Shown here: piece after piece, positions 35,801 through 43,265 of the stretch
How positions within the stretch are numbered: the first letter of the stretch is position 1
How the letters are laid out: the number at the start of each line of letters is the position of its first letter
From: Oxydemutator sp963693105
GTDB taxonomy: Bacteria; Pseudomonadota; Gammaproteobacteria; Poriferisulfidales; Oxydemutatoraceae
Assembly: GCA_963693105.1 (NCBI GenBank)
Contig: OY843752.1
Location: 1,736,001-1,800,000, forward strand
Length of the DNA stretch: 64,000 nucleotides
Direction of reading: 5' to 3'
Notes under the pieces: generated by a model
Told to the model about the DNA's origin: nothing
The model's input: only the letters and a program-made list of their open reading frames with translations
Databases searched by the model: none
Made by a program: the position numbers and the translations under genes

Positions 35801-38800
35801 CGGAAGTAGTAATCCCCTTCTGTACGCAGCCCAGCCAACTCCGTGCTGACCGCGTTCGGGGTCTTCAGTGCCACGCCGCCATTTATGACGACCGCCGCCA
35901 TGGCGTCGCTGGACGCCACCTGCTCCCACAAGTAACTCAACTGGCTGGTGCCACCGCGCGAATCCCGGCTGCGCGTGCCGTCCAACGTCACCACCACGTC
36001 CTTTTCCGTGCCCATGTTCTCGCCGGCGTCGGCCACGGGCGGCGTGTCGTCGCGCACCGTGACACTCAACGTGTCCGTGGCAATCAGTCCCTGGCTGTCC
36101 CGCGCCGTCAAAAGCAACGTGACCAGCGCCGTGCTGCCGGCCGGGACTCCCGTCCAGCTGACCTCGCTGTTCGTGCTGGCAGCGGCGGAAAAAGTCACTG
36201 CCGGCGTACTCTCCAACTGCGTCCACTCCAGGCTTAAACCGGCGTCATTGTCCGGATCGCTGACATGGCCGGAGAGGACCACGCTCACGTTCTCCGTGAC
36301 CGCAAAGTCCCGGCCCGCATCGGCCAGCGGGGGCTCCACATCGTTGATTGTCACCGAAACCACATCAGAACTTGAATAGGTCTCTCCCGCCGTCGTCACG
36401 CTGACCGTCAGACGGAAATAATAAATCGTCGCCTGCACCACATCCGTTCGCGTAACCATGCCGACGGCGGGCATTCCGGAACGAGTGGTGATGATGCCCA
36501 GATAATTTCCTCCCCCCGCCGTGATGACATCCGCTCCTGTGTCGTCAGCGTTCACCTGCTCCCATGCATAACGCAAAACGCTGTAATCGCTGCTTGCGCC
36601 GGGAAGCGAACCGCTGCCGTCCAGAACCGTTGAACTCGTCTCAAGGTATTGCCTGTCGTCTCCGGCGGCGGCAACCGGCATATACAAACGAACCAGTTCC
36701 GCCGCCGAAGGCTCGTCGTCTGCAACCGTCACAGTCGCTGACGAATGAAGCGCGCGCGGACGCGACATCAGACCCGCGTCATTGGCGACACCGACCACCG
36801 TCAGGACGATTGTCTCGGAACTTTCTCTCGCTGTGGAATCGTCCGTCAGCGTTAAAACAACCGATGCCGCGGTCCCATTCCTGCCTATCATCGTGCTGTA
36901 GATTGTTTCCAGCGGATCGGCTGCGGAAATGCCGGCGGCCGTGTAGTCCACACCGCGCATTGCGCTGCCTCCCAGGACATAGGTGACCGTGGTCGGGCCA
37001 ACGCTGTTCGTGCCGCCTTCCAGCGACAGGTTGAAGGTTACCCCGCTGTCGGCGCCCTCGGCGACTACGTCATTCTCGGCCGAGACGGACACTTCAAGAT
37101 AGTCACTCGCGGCAATCTCGACACCGGACAAGGTCAGTGTGTCGGTTGAGCCTGACAACCTCGTCCTGTCAGACGGATCTTCAAGGTTCGAAATCACCAC
37201 ATCATAGTGCTCCTGACTTTCCGCAACGACATCGTCGTAGATGAGAACACTGAACTCCGACCGGGTCGTGCCCACCGCGAAACTGACTTTGTCCGTCGGA
37301 AACTCAGCGTCGCCGCCTGTGCCAAAGTCCGCCGCTTCCGCGTCATCGTCTCCGGACTGCTCGCCCATCTGAAATGCCCAGGTCGCCGTAATCGGCTGCG
37401 TATGCGGAATCCCGCCGCTCAAGACCACCGTGTAGGTCACGACCTCACCCTCGCTGGCCGACAACGGGCCGCTGACCGACAGAATACGGTCCGGGAACCT
37501 CGCCACCGTCACCGTCACCACGTCCGCCGAAGCCAGCAGCGTTGCGCTGTCCGTCACTGTCAGGCGGAAGTGGTAATCCCCACCCACCGATGGCGCAATC
37601 CAGGTCGTGACGGCCGCTTGCGGGGTCGTCAACGTCAGGCCGTTTGCGACGGCCTCCGCCGTCGCGGTGTTGGACGTCACCTGCTGCCACAGGTAACTCA
37701 ACTGGCTTGTGCTGGCGCCGCCGCGCGAGTCCCGGCTGCCCGTGCCGTCCAGCAACACCGTCTCACCCTCGTTCACGCTCAGGGCATCGCCTGCGTCGGC
37801 CACGGGCGGTGTGTCATCGCGCACCGTGACACTCAACGTGTCCATGGCAAACAGTCCCTGGCTGTCCGTTACCGTCAGAATCAGCGTGAACTCCATCACG
37901 CTGCCCGTCGTTACATCCGGCCACGTCACCACGGTGGCGGGGTCGGTGGTGCTGGCGAAAACAATCTCCGGCGACGGCGGGTTCTGCGTCCAGCGGTAGC
38001 TCAGGCCGGTATCACCGTCTGCGTCCATTCCGCTGCCGGCCAAAGTGGCTGTGGTGCCTTCCACCGTCGGGGCCGGAACTTCCCCTGCTTGCGCCACCGG
38101 TGCATCGGTGTCGTACACGACAACCGAAACCTCGCGCGACGACATCTCGGTGAAGTCCCCCCCGGCGAACTCCCCCACGATGGCGGTGGCGGTGACCGTG
38201 AACCGGAAAACATAGGTGGTCGTGGTGAGGACGCTTTTCAAACTCACTCCAGAGCTATAAAAGCCCCCGAGAGCTTCGCTGGAAATTTCCGCTCCGGCGT
38301 AATCGGGGTGGTTGCTGTTGATGACTACACCGCCCACGCCGCTGACCTGCCGCCATACAGCGGTGTGAGTAACGCCCGCTGACGGAGAGGCTACGCGGGC
38401 AGTCAGAAGCAGAGTGGATGTGACACCGCCGGTCTTGTCCGGCACCGTTGCAGGCGGCATCACGGAACCGAGCAGAGCGTAGCCCGCCTCCCCAATCGTC
38501 GGCGCGCGATCACTGGGGGCGATGGTAACAGACGCACTGCTCGCGCTGCCGAGGCGGAAGCTCGCCGACGCTTGCGAGGCTTCAAGCTCCACTGTCAGCG
38601 TCTCCTCGCCCTCGGTTTCCCTGTCGTCACTGATCTCCAGCACAATCCGGCCGGTGGTCGTGCCGCGGGCTATCATCACGATGCCGGTCGTGGCGTCCGG
38701 AGAGAGGCCGGACGGCTCCGCAATATCATAGTCGTCGGCATCGCCCGTCACCCGGAAAGGCACCGTCGCCGTCGCCGTCAGCGGGTCGCCGTCCAGCATC

Positions 38801-41800
38801 AGGACAAAGGTCGCCGTGGCGCCCTCGGTGACGGCGCCGCCGCCCGCCAGGGTCAGCGTGGGCGGATCCGTGTTGTGCACGACAATCGCGAAAGCGACAC
38901 TCGCCGGATCGCTGGTGAGGCCGTTTGCGACGGCGGTGACAATGAAGCGAAAGTAATAGGCCGTCGTGGCGGGGACGTCTTTCAGCACCACCCGGGCAAG
39001 ATATACATACTGCTCCCCATCATCAAAACGTTGGGGAGCCAGCATTTCAAGGTATCGGGGGTCGCCTTCGTCAATGACGTCGGCTGTACTGCTCAAGCCG
39101 TCCACCTGCTGCGCGACAGCGGTGTGGCTGACACCTGCCGGCGGGTCGAGTACATTGAAAGCCAATGTGAGGGTGGTGGGAGCACCATCCGTCTTGTCCG
39201 GCACGGTATCGCCGGAAGGATTGGTGTTCACTTGCCGGATGACCGGCGCGCTGAGGCTGCTTCCCATGATGGCGGCTTGCTGCCAGTTCGGCGTGCCCAG
39301 CGTGCCGTGCCGCGGGTCGGTCAATTCGACCCGGTAGTGCTCGCGCGCCTCGATTACGCCGTCGTCGGCAATGGCTGCGGTGACGGTGGCCTCGGTTTCC
39401 CCCGCCCGAATCCTGACCGTACCCGTGGAAGCGACGAAGTCCGCCGCCGATGCGCTGCCGCCCGGGTTGTTGCCATTGCCGACGATGCGCCAGGACACGC
39501 CGGTACCACCATCGGAAGGATTGGAGGATGCAATAAAGACCGTGAAAGTAACCGATGTGCCCTCAGCCGTCAGTGCCGGCACCACCGCGCCGAGATGGAG
39601 CGGGCGGTCGGGCGCGGCGGTGGTGATGGCGACGAGGCGGGAGCGCGCCACCGGGCCGCCGCCGCCAAAATCGGAGTCCGCGCCGGGCTGCACCCGTCTT
39701 TGCGTGGGAATGACGCCGTCAGCGCCCGACAACCCGCCATTGGTGTCTATGATCACCGTGTCGCTGACGCCCGCGGCGATGGTGTAGGCAGTGTTTCCGA
39801 CTCCGAATGCACCCTCCGCCGGGCGCATCACCGCATGAACGACATTGAAGCGGAAGGTCTGCCCATCCGGCGCGCTGGAAGCGACGGCAATCGGAATCTC
39901 CAGCTGCCCGGCGCTGATGTCCTGCGGCGTGAATTCCCAGATACCGCGGCGGCTGTTCATTCCCGCCATCGCCGCCGCACCGCCGGTCTCACGCTGCGGC
40001 TGGGGATGCAGGAAAATATTCGAATAGGTTGTGTTGGCCGGTTGCCACCGCGACAGGTAATACGGCACCCGCAAGTTGGCGCCGAGATTCGCGCAGCCGG
40101 CGCTGGCGCTGACGGGCATATAAAATTCGTCTCCCGCGCGCACCTGGAAAAGCGGCTCGGTGGAACCAAGCGGGTCACCCAGCGCATCGGGCATCCCCAC
40201 CGCACATTCCGACGGCAACGGCGTGTAGCCGTACACGCTGACGCTGAGCGTGTCCGTGCCCACCAGGCCCTGGCTGTCGGTCACGGTCAGCATCAGCGTG
40301 ACGGAGACCGTAACCCCCGGCGCGACGCCGCCCCAGCTGGCCCGGGTGTCGGGGTTGGCCGCATCGGTAAAAGTCACGGTCGGCTCGCTTTCAATCTGGC
40401 TCCACCGCGAACGCAGGTTGCGGTCGTTATCCGGGTCTGTGACAACGGCCGTCAGGGTGACGGGGGTGTTTTCCGAGACTACGATGTCATCGCCGACATT
40501 CACCGTCGGCGGCTCCACATCTTCAACGGTTATCCGCAAGGTGTCGCCGGCCCCGCCGATGGCGGCGCCGGCCACCGTGGCGGTGGCGTTCAGGCGGAAG
40601 TAATAATCGGTGGATTCGATCACATCCGGCGCGTGAAAGGTCGCGCTGACCACGCCATTGGCGGCGGTGACGGTACCGGTGGCGCCGCCGATCGGGCCGA
40701 GCCAGCCTGCGCCGCCGCGGATGACAGTGACGCCATCGGAGAGTGTCTGCCGCCATTCATAGGTGAGTGTGCTGTCTGAATCACCGGCGGCGCGGGTCAC
40801 AACGGCGGTCAGGGTAACGGCGCCCTCGGCCACATGGTCGCGGTCGGGACCCACATCCACCACCGGCGGCCGGCTGTCGCTGACGGTCACCATCGCCTGC
40901 GCGCCGCCCGGCTTCGGGCGCGACGACAGACCCGCGACATTGCCGACGCCGATTACGGTCAGGAGGATGGTTTCGTCACTTTCGCTCGGTATGGCGTCAT
41001 TCGTCAGATTGAAAACCACCGCGGCCATCGTGCTGTTTTGCTCGATTGTCGCGGTGTATTGCGTTGCCCCCGCATCACCCGCAGCGATTCCGGCGCCGGT
41101 GTAGTCCACGCCGCGCTCGGCGCCGCCTCCCAGCGTGTAAGTAACGGTGGTGGCGCTGAAAGTGTTGAGACCGCCATCCAATGCCAGCATGAAGACAACC
41201 TCGTCATCAATGCTCTCGGTGACGCTGTCCTCCGCGGCCACGACCGACACTTCAAGATAGTCGTTGTCGTTGATGCGCCCCGCGCGCTGATTCTGGCCGC
41301 CGCTTGTGAGGCCGCCCACGCCGCCGGTCAGGGTGAGGTCGGTCAGGGTCAGAACAAAGTCTTCGGTTCGCTCCGCCACCGCGTCGTCGGCAATCACAAT
41401 GGACAGATTTTGCGTGCTGACCTCGGGGTCGCTGCGCGACAGGCTGAACGTATTCGTACCCGCCGCGGCGAAATCCGCCGCCGTGATTTCGGGGCCGGTC
41501 ACGGTGTAAAACACCCTCGCCACGGCGTTTGTGGTGGGCAGTCTGATACGGTTGAACCTCAGCGGAAACAACAGTGTGTCGCCCTCGTCGCCATCCACCC
41601 TCCGGTCCGGCCCGGCAAACTCCACATCCACATCCGGTTCGAGGCCGGGGTTGCCGAGAATGATTCCGGTGTGGCTCACATCGGCGATACCCGCCACGTT
41701 CGCCACGGAAACCGACACCCGGTAAGCCTCGTTCGATTCAGTGAATGTGTCCATGCGAGTGGGCACCGCGAACGTCGTCGAGACCGTGCCGGGCGGGAAA

Positions 41801-43080
41801 GCCAGGACGCCGTCCGGATACATGCCGTCATCAGCCTCAAAGTCCAGCGGTGACGCCCCATTCGCGCCAATGCCGCTCACGCTCACACTCCAGAAAGCCG
41901 TCACTGTGCTGGTGTGTTCCGGGCCGCCGGTCAAAGCGGCGGTGTAGATGGCCACATCGCCCTCGTTGACCTCGCGGGCGCCGACAAGAGGCGCAAATGC
42001 CAGACCGGAGATGATGCCGTCCTGCCGGATCGGCGTGTCCAGCGTGGCGTGTCGCGGGTCGGTCAGTTCAATCCGGTAGTTCTCCGATGCCTCGTCCACA
42101 CCGTCATCGAGAACCATCACGGTGGCGGTGGCCACGCGCTCCCCCGCCGGGATGATGAGCGTGCCGGTGGCGGGATGAAAGTCCGCCGCCGATGCGCTGC
42201 TGCCCGGGCTGCCGCCATTGCCGACGATGCGCCAGGACGCGCCGACGCCGCCGTCTGAATAAACCATGCGGTCATTCAAGGGGTTAATAAAGACCGTGAA
42301 AGCAACCGCCGTGCCTTCCTCCGCCATCGCCGGCGTCACCGCGCCGAGACGAAGCAGGCGGTCGTCGGCCGCGTTGGCGGCGATTGCGATGAGGTGGGAG
42401 CGCGCCACCGGGCCGTCTGTGCCAAAAGCGGAGCCCATGCCGACCTGTATTGTTGGCTGCACCCCTACTTGCGTCTGAGCAACGCCGCCATCACCTATCA
42501 GACTGCCGTTGGTCCTTATGGTGACCGTGTCGCTGACGCCCGCGCCGATGGTGTACACCTCGTTCGACCTGCCATAGATATCACCCGACCCCGGCCGTTT
42601 CACTGCATAGACGATAGTGAAGCGGAATTGCCATCCCTCCAGCGCGTTGGGAATGGTGGAAATCGGAATCTCCAGACGCCCGGCGATGATGTCCTGCGAC
42701 GTGAATTCCCAGAGACCGCGGCGGCTGTTCATTCCGCTCATCGCCGCTCCCCCGCCCGTCATACGCCGTGGCTGGGGCTGAAAAAAGACCTCCGGATAAG
42801 TCGTGTCATCGTTCGGTACATACCGCGACAGGTAATACGGCACCCGCAAGTTTGCGCTGAGATTAGCGCAGCCGGGGCTGACGCTGATGGGCATATAAAA
42901 TTCGTCTCCGGGGCGCACATGGAAAAGCTCCGTGGTGGAACCAAGCGGGTCACCCAGCGCATCGGACAGCCCCACCTCGCATTGGGCCTGCGCCCATAAC
43001 GGAGACGGCACGCCGAGAAGGCCGGTTGCGGCGATCAACGCCGCCCGGCTCAAGACGGTCAAAAATGGAAGATTCCACAT
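26863..43080 (-). CDS. Giant secreted PKD-like/Calx-beta repeat protein, 5,405 residues
   Basis: A single open frame. A signal peptide (VLSRAALIAATGLLGVPSPLWAQAQ) is followed by an N-terminal module beginning CEVGLSDALGDPLGSTTELF, repeated in diverged form near residue 953. Residues from about 1540 to the end are a super-repeat of about 585 residues in seven copies. Each has a PKD/K319-like domain (PPVADAGD..VNEGETVLLDGTGSRDSRGG), Calx-beta domains (ASEGEVVTYTVVLSGG; DYLEVSVSAENDVVAEGA) and further PKD-like domains (PPLADAGRDFAVTENVSV). Two versions of the middle alternate. The chain ends in SLRVRIRVFLEGAVIP. Acidic DDD/DNDAG loops suggest calcium binding. It was likely a surface adhesin or matrix fibre. 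GAAGGA lies 5 nt before the ATG. It occupies the interval between rne and rluC. Confidence 0.9.
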   Translation of the reverse strand: MWNLPFLTVLSRAALIAATGLLGVPSPLWAQAQCEVGLSDALGDPLGSTTELFHVRPGDEFYMPISVSPGCANLSANLRVPYYLSRYVPNDDTTYPEVFFQPQPRRMTGGGAAMSGMNSRRGLWEFTSQDIIAGRLEIPISTIPNALEGWQFRFTIVYAVKRPGSGDIYGRSNEVYTIGAGVSDTVTIRTNGSLIGDGGVAQTQVGVQPTIQVGMGSAFGTDGPVARSHLIAIAANAADDRLLRLGAVTPAMAEEGTAVAFTVFINPLNDRMVYSDGGVGASWRIVGNGGSPGSSASAADFHPATGTLIIPAGERVATATVMVLDDGVDEASENYRIELTDPRHATLDTPIRQDGIISGLAFAPLVGAREVNEGDVAIYTAALTGGPEHTSTVTAFWSVSVSGIGANGASPLDFEADDGMYPDGVLAFPPGTVSTTFAVPTRMDTFTESNEAYRVSVSVANVAGIADVSHTGIILGNPGLEPDVDVEFAGPDRRVDGDEGDTLLFPLRFNRIRLPTTNAVARVFYTVTGPEITAADFAAAGTNTFSLSRSDPEVSTQNLSIVIADDAVAERTEDFVLTLTDLTLTGGVGGLTSGGQNQRAGRINDNDYLEVSVVAAEDSVTESIDDEVVFMLALDGGLNTFSATTVTYTLGGGAERGVDYTGAGIAAGDAGATQYTATIEQNSTMAAVVFNLTNDAIPSESDETILLTVIGVGNVAGLSSRPKPGGAQAMVTVSDSRPPVVDVGPDRDHVAEGAVTLTAVVTRAAGDSDSTLTYEWRQTLSDGVTVIRGGAGWLGPIGGATGTVTAANGVVSATFHAPDVIESTDYYFRLNATATVAGAAIGGAGDTLRITVEDVEPPTVNVGDDIVVSENTPVTLTAVVTDPDNDRNLRSRWSQIESEPTVTFTDAANPDTRASWGGVAPGVTVSVTLMLTVTDSQGLVGTDTLSVSVYGYTPLPSECAVGMPDALGDPLGSTEPLFQVRAGDEFYMPVSASAGCANLGANLRVPYYLSRWQPANTTYSNIFLHPQPQRETGGAAAMAGMNSRRGIWEFTPQDISAGQLEIPIAVASSAPDGQTFRFNVVHAVMRPAEGAFGVGNTAYTIAAGVSDTVIIDTNGGLSGADGVIPTQRRVQPGADSDFGGGGPVARSRLVAITTAAPDRPLHLGAVVPALTAEGTSVTFTVFIASSNPSDGGTGVSWRIVGNGNNPGGSASAADFVASTGTVRIRAGETEATVTAAIADDGVIEAREHYRVELTDPRHGTLGTPNWQQAAIMGSSLSAPVIRQVNTNPSGDTVPDKTDGAPTTLTLAFNVLDPPAGVSHTAVAQQVDGLSSTADVIDEGDPRYLEMLAPQRFDDGEQYVYLARVVLKDVPATTAYYFRFIVTAVANGLTSDPASVAFAIVVHNTDPPTLTLAGGGAVTEGATATFVLMLDGDPLTATATVPFRVTGDADDYDIAEPSGLSPDATTGIVMIARGTTTGRIVLEISDDRETEGEETLTVELEASQASASFRLGSASSASVTIAPSDRAPTIGEAGYALLGSVMPPATVPDKTGGVTSTLLLTARVASPSAGVTHTAVWRQVSGVGGVVINSNHPDYAGAEISSEALGGFYSSGVSLKSVLTTTTYVFRFTVTATAIVGEFAGGDFTEMSSREVSVVVYDTDAPVAQAGEVPAPTVEGTTATLAGSGMDADGDTGLSYRWTQNPPSPEIVFASTTDPATVVTWPDVTTGSVMEFTLILTVTDSQGLFAMDTLSVTVRDDTPPVADAGDALSVNEGETVLLDGTGSRDSRGGASTSQLSYLWQQVTSNTATAEAVANGLTLTTPQAAVTTWIAPSVGGDYHFRLTVTDSATLLASADVVTVTVARFPDRILSVSGPLSASEGEVVTYTVVLSGGIPHTQPITATWAFQMGEQSGDDDAEAADFGTGGDAEFPTDKVSFAVGTTRSEFSVLIYDDVVAESQEHYDVVISNLEDPSDRTRLSGSTDTLTLSGVEIAASDYLEVSVSAENDVVAEGADSGVTFNLSLEGGTNSVGPTTVTYVLGGSAMRGVDYTAAGISAADPLETIYSTMIGRNGTAASVVLTLTDDSTARESSETIVLTVVGVANDAGLMSRPRALHSSATVTVADDEPSAAELVRLYMPVAAAGDDRQYLETSSTVLDGSGSLPGASSDYSVLRYAWEQVNADDTGADVITAGGGNYLGIITTRSGMPAVGMVTRTDVVQATIYYFRLTVSVTTAGETYSSSDVVSVTINDVEPPLADAGRDFAVTENVSVVLSGHVSDPDNDAGLSLEWTQLESTPAVTFSAAASTNSEVSWTGVPAGSTALVTLLLTARDSQGLIATDTLSVTVRDDTPPVADAGENMGTEKDVVVTLDGTRSRDSRGGTSQLSYLWEQVASSDAMAAVVINGGVALKTPNAVSTELAGLRTEGDYYFRLTVTDRITRQASAAVVTVTVTGFPDRVLSVSGPLSASEGEVVAYTVVLREGIPHTQPITATWAFRMTEQSGDDDAEAADFGTGGDVEFPSGKVGFAVGTTRSEFSVLIYDDAVVEGREHYDVVISNLEDPSDGTIFSGATEMLTLSGAGIAASDDLEVSVSAENTVVAEGATTTFVLMLDGDPLTATATVPFRVTGDADDYDITEPSGLSPDATTGIVMIARGTTTGRIVLEISDDRETEDKETLTVELEASQASASFRLGSASSASVAIDPSDHAAVIAQLGYSLPGVTPPPATVPDKTGGAASTSTRLLLTALVAIPSEGVSHTAVWQQVGGAGGRVVNRDHLDYAGPEISSEVLGVFYSSQVRLKSVLTTTTYVFRVTFTATGSDFIEMSSSEVAVVVYDTDAPVAQAGEVPASVVEGTTATLAGSGMDADGDTGLRYRWTQNPPSPEIVFASATAPETVVTWPDVTTGSEVEFTLTLTVTDSQGLFAADTLSVTVRDDTPPVADAGDALIVNEGETVLLDGTGSRDSRGGASTSQLSYLWQQVTSNTATAEAVINGLTLTTPQAARTTWIAPSTGGDYHFRLTVTDSATLLASAEVVTVTVGRLPDRILSVGGPSSVGEGEVVTYTVVLSGGISHTQPITATWAFRMSEQSGDDDAEAADFGTGGDVEFPSGKVGFAAGATRSEFSVLIYDDVIVEGQEHYDVVISNLEDPSDRTVFSGSTDTLILSGVGIAASDYLEVSVSAENDVVAEGATATFVLMLEGGTNNVGPTTVTYVLGGSAMRGVDYTAAGISEADLLETIYSTMIGRNGTAASVVLTLTDDSTARESSETIILTVSGVANDAGLMSRPRALYSSATVTVADDEPSAAELVRLYMPVADAGDDRQYLETSSTVLDGSGSRPGASGDYGILRYEWEQVNGAGTEADVITSGENHLGIITTRSEMPAVVVTLTDVVQATIYYFRLTVSVTTAGETYSSSDVVSVTINDVEPPLADAGRDFAVTENVSVVLSGRVSDPDNDAGLSLEWTQLESTPAVTFSAAASTNSEASWTGVPAGSTAMVTLLLTVTDSQGLIATDTLSVTVRDDTPPVADAGDALSVNEGETVLLDGTGSRDSRGGASTSQLSYLWQQVTSNTATAEAVINGLTLTTPQAAVTTWIAPSAGGDYHFRLTVTDSATLLASAEVVTVTVARFPDRILSVSGPLSASEGEIVTYTVVLSGGIPHTQPITATWAFQMSEQPGDDDAEAADFGTGGDVEFPEGKIAFAVGTTRSEFSVLIYDDAVAERQEHYDVVISDLEDSSGRTRLSGSTDTLILSGVEIAASDYLEVSVSAENDVVAEGATATFVLMLEGGTNNVGPTTVTYVLGGSAMRGVDYTAAGISAADPPETIYSTIIGRNGTAASVVLTLTDDSTARESSETIILTVVGVANDAGLMSRPRALHSSATVTVADDEPSAAELIRLYMPVADAGDDRQYLETSSTVLDGSDSLPGASSDYSVLRYEWEQVNGAGAEADVITSGENHLGIITTRSEMPAVVVTLTDVVQATIYYFRLTVSVTTAGETYSSSDVVSVTSNDVEPPLADAGPDFAVTENVSVILSGHVSDPDDDAGLSLEWTQLENTPAVTFSAVASTNSEVSWTGVPAGSTAMVTLLLTVTDSQGLIATDTLSVTVRDDTPPVADAGDALSVNEGETVLLDGTGSRDSRGGAGTSQLSYLWQQVTSNTATAEAVANGLTLTTPQAAVTTWIAPSVGGDYHFRLTVTDSATRLASADVVTVTVTSFADRILSVSGPLSASEGGIVTYTVVLSGGNSHTQPITATWAFRVSEQSGDDDAEAADFGTGGDVEFPTDKVVFAVGMTRSEFSVLIYDDAVVEGREYYDVVISNLEDPSGRTVFSGSSDTLTLSGVEIAASDNLEVSVSAENTTVAEGATATFVLMLDGDPLTAAAAVPFRVTGDAADYDITEPPGLSRDATTGIVMIARGTTTGRIVLEISDDRETEGEETLTVELEASQTSASFRLGSASSASVTIAPSDRAPFILDAGYALLGSVVPPATVPDKTGGVASTSTILTLAALVASPSAGVTHTAVWRQVSGVGGVVIDSNHPDYAGAEISSEALGGFYSSGVSLKSVLTTTTYVFRFTVTATAIVGEFAGGDFTEMSSREVSVVVYDTDAPVAQAGEVPAPTVEGTTATLAGSGMDADGDTGLSYRWTQNPPSPEIVFASTTDPATVVTWPDVTTGSVMEFTLILTVTDSQGLFAMDTLSVTVRDDTPPVADAGDALSVNEGETVLLDGTGSRDSRGGASTSQLSYLWQQVTSNTATAEAVANGRTLTTPQAAVTTWIAPSVGGDYHFRLTVTDSATLLASADVVTVTVARLPDRILSVGGPSSASEGGIVTYTVVLSGGIPHTQPITATWAFQMSEQSGDDDAEAADFGTGGDVEFPEGKIVFAVGTTRSEFSVLIYDDVVAERQEHYDVVISNLEDPSGRTMFSGSTDTLILSGVEIAASDYLEVSVLAENDVVAEGATATFVLMLEGGTNSIGPTTVTYVLGGSAMRGVDYTAAGISEADPPETIYSTTIGRNGTAASVVLTLTDDSTARESSETIILTVAGVANDAGLMSRPHPLYSSATVTVADDEPSAAELVRLYMPVADAGDDRQYLETSSTVLDGSDSLPGASSDYSVLRYEWEQVNADDTGAAVITAGGENYLGMITTRSGMPAVGMVTLTDVVQATIYYFRLTVSVTTAGETYSSSDVVSVTINDVEPPLADAGLDFVVTENVSVILSGHVSDPDNDAGLSLEWTQLESTPAVTFSAAASTNSEVSWTGVPAGSTALVTLLLTARDSQGLIATDTLSVTVRDDTPPVADAGEDMGTKQEVDVTLDGTGSRDSRGGANTSQLSYLWQQVASNDVMAEVVTNGVVLKTPDEAITEWAASENGDYYFRLTVTDRITRLASADVVWVAVTEDGLLPRRSLRVRIRVFLEGAVIP
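27100..38850 (-). repeat. Tandem ~1.76-kb super-repeat within the giant gene
   Basis: Copies of one DNA landmark (GAGTCCCGGCTGCC on the plus strand, or its variant) fall near 27170, 28922, 30698, 32453, 34208, 35960 and 37727, a spacing of about 1,752-1,776 bp. Within this array 28757-29588 and 37562-38393 (832 bp, 8,805 bp apart) are almost identical, far closer than adjacent copies, which points to recent gene conversion or segmental copying. Confidence 0.85.
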
Positions 43081-43265
43081 AGGTCCTTCTGGAAATCAGG
43101 TGGAGCAACTATAAACGATTGTCAAGCATAGTCTAATCCGTTGTATAAGCAGGGATTACCTCATTTCGCCGCGATGACCGCATTTTGCCGCGATAACCGC
43201 GTTGCGCCGCCATTTAACAAGGAAATACGCAGCCAGTCCGGGAGTGGGTCCGCGACTCTGGTACA
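43081..43265. other. Divergent intergenic region, giant gene/rluC
   Basis: It holds two adjacent imperfect copies of a 20-bp unit (TTTCGCCGCGATGACCGCAT, then TTTTGCCGCGATAACCGCGT, around 43166-43205). On the minus strand TTGACAATCG and TATAGT lie too close together to form one promoter. An extended -10-like TGGTACAGT abuts the GTG candidate of rluC. Confidence 0.4.

Noticed and set aside
26863..43080. Several long plus-strand reading frames opposite the giant gene (for example 38572-40779)
   Set aside because: They are Arg/His/Gly-rich, lack ribosome sites, and repeat with the period of the minus-strand repeats. They are shadows of the real gene caused by high GC content.
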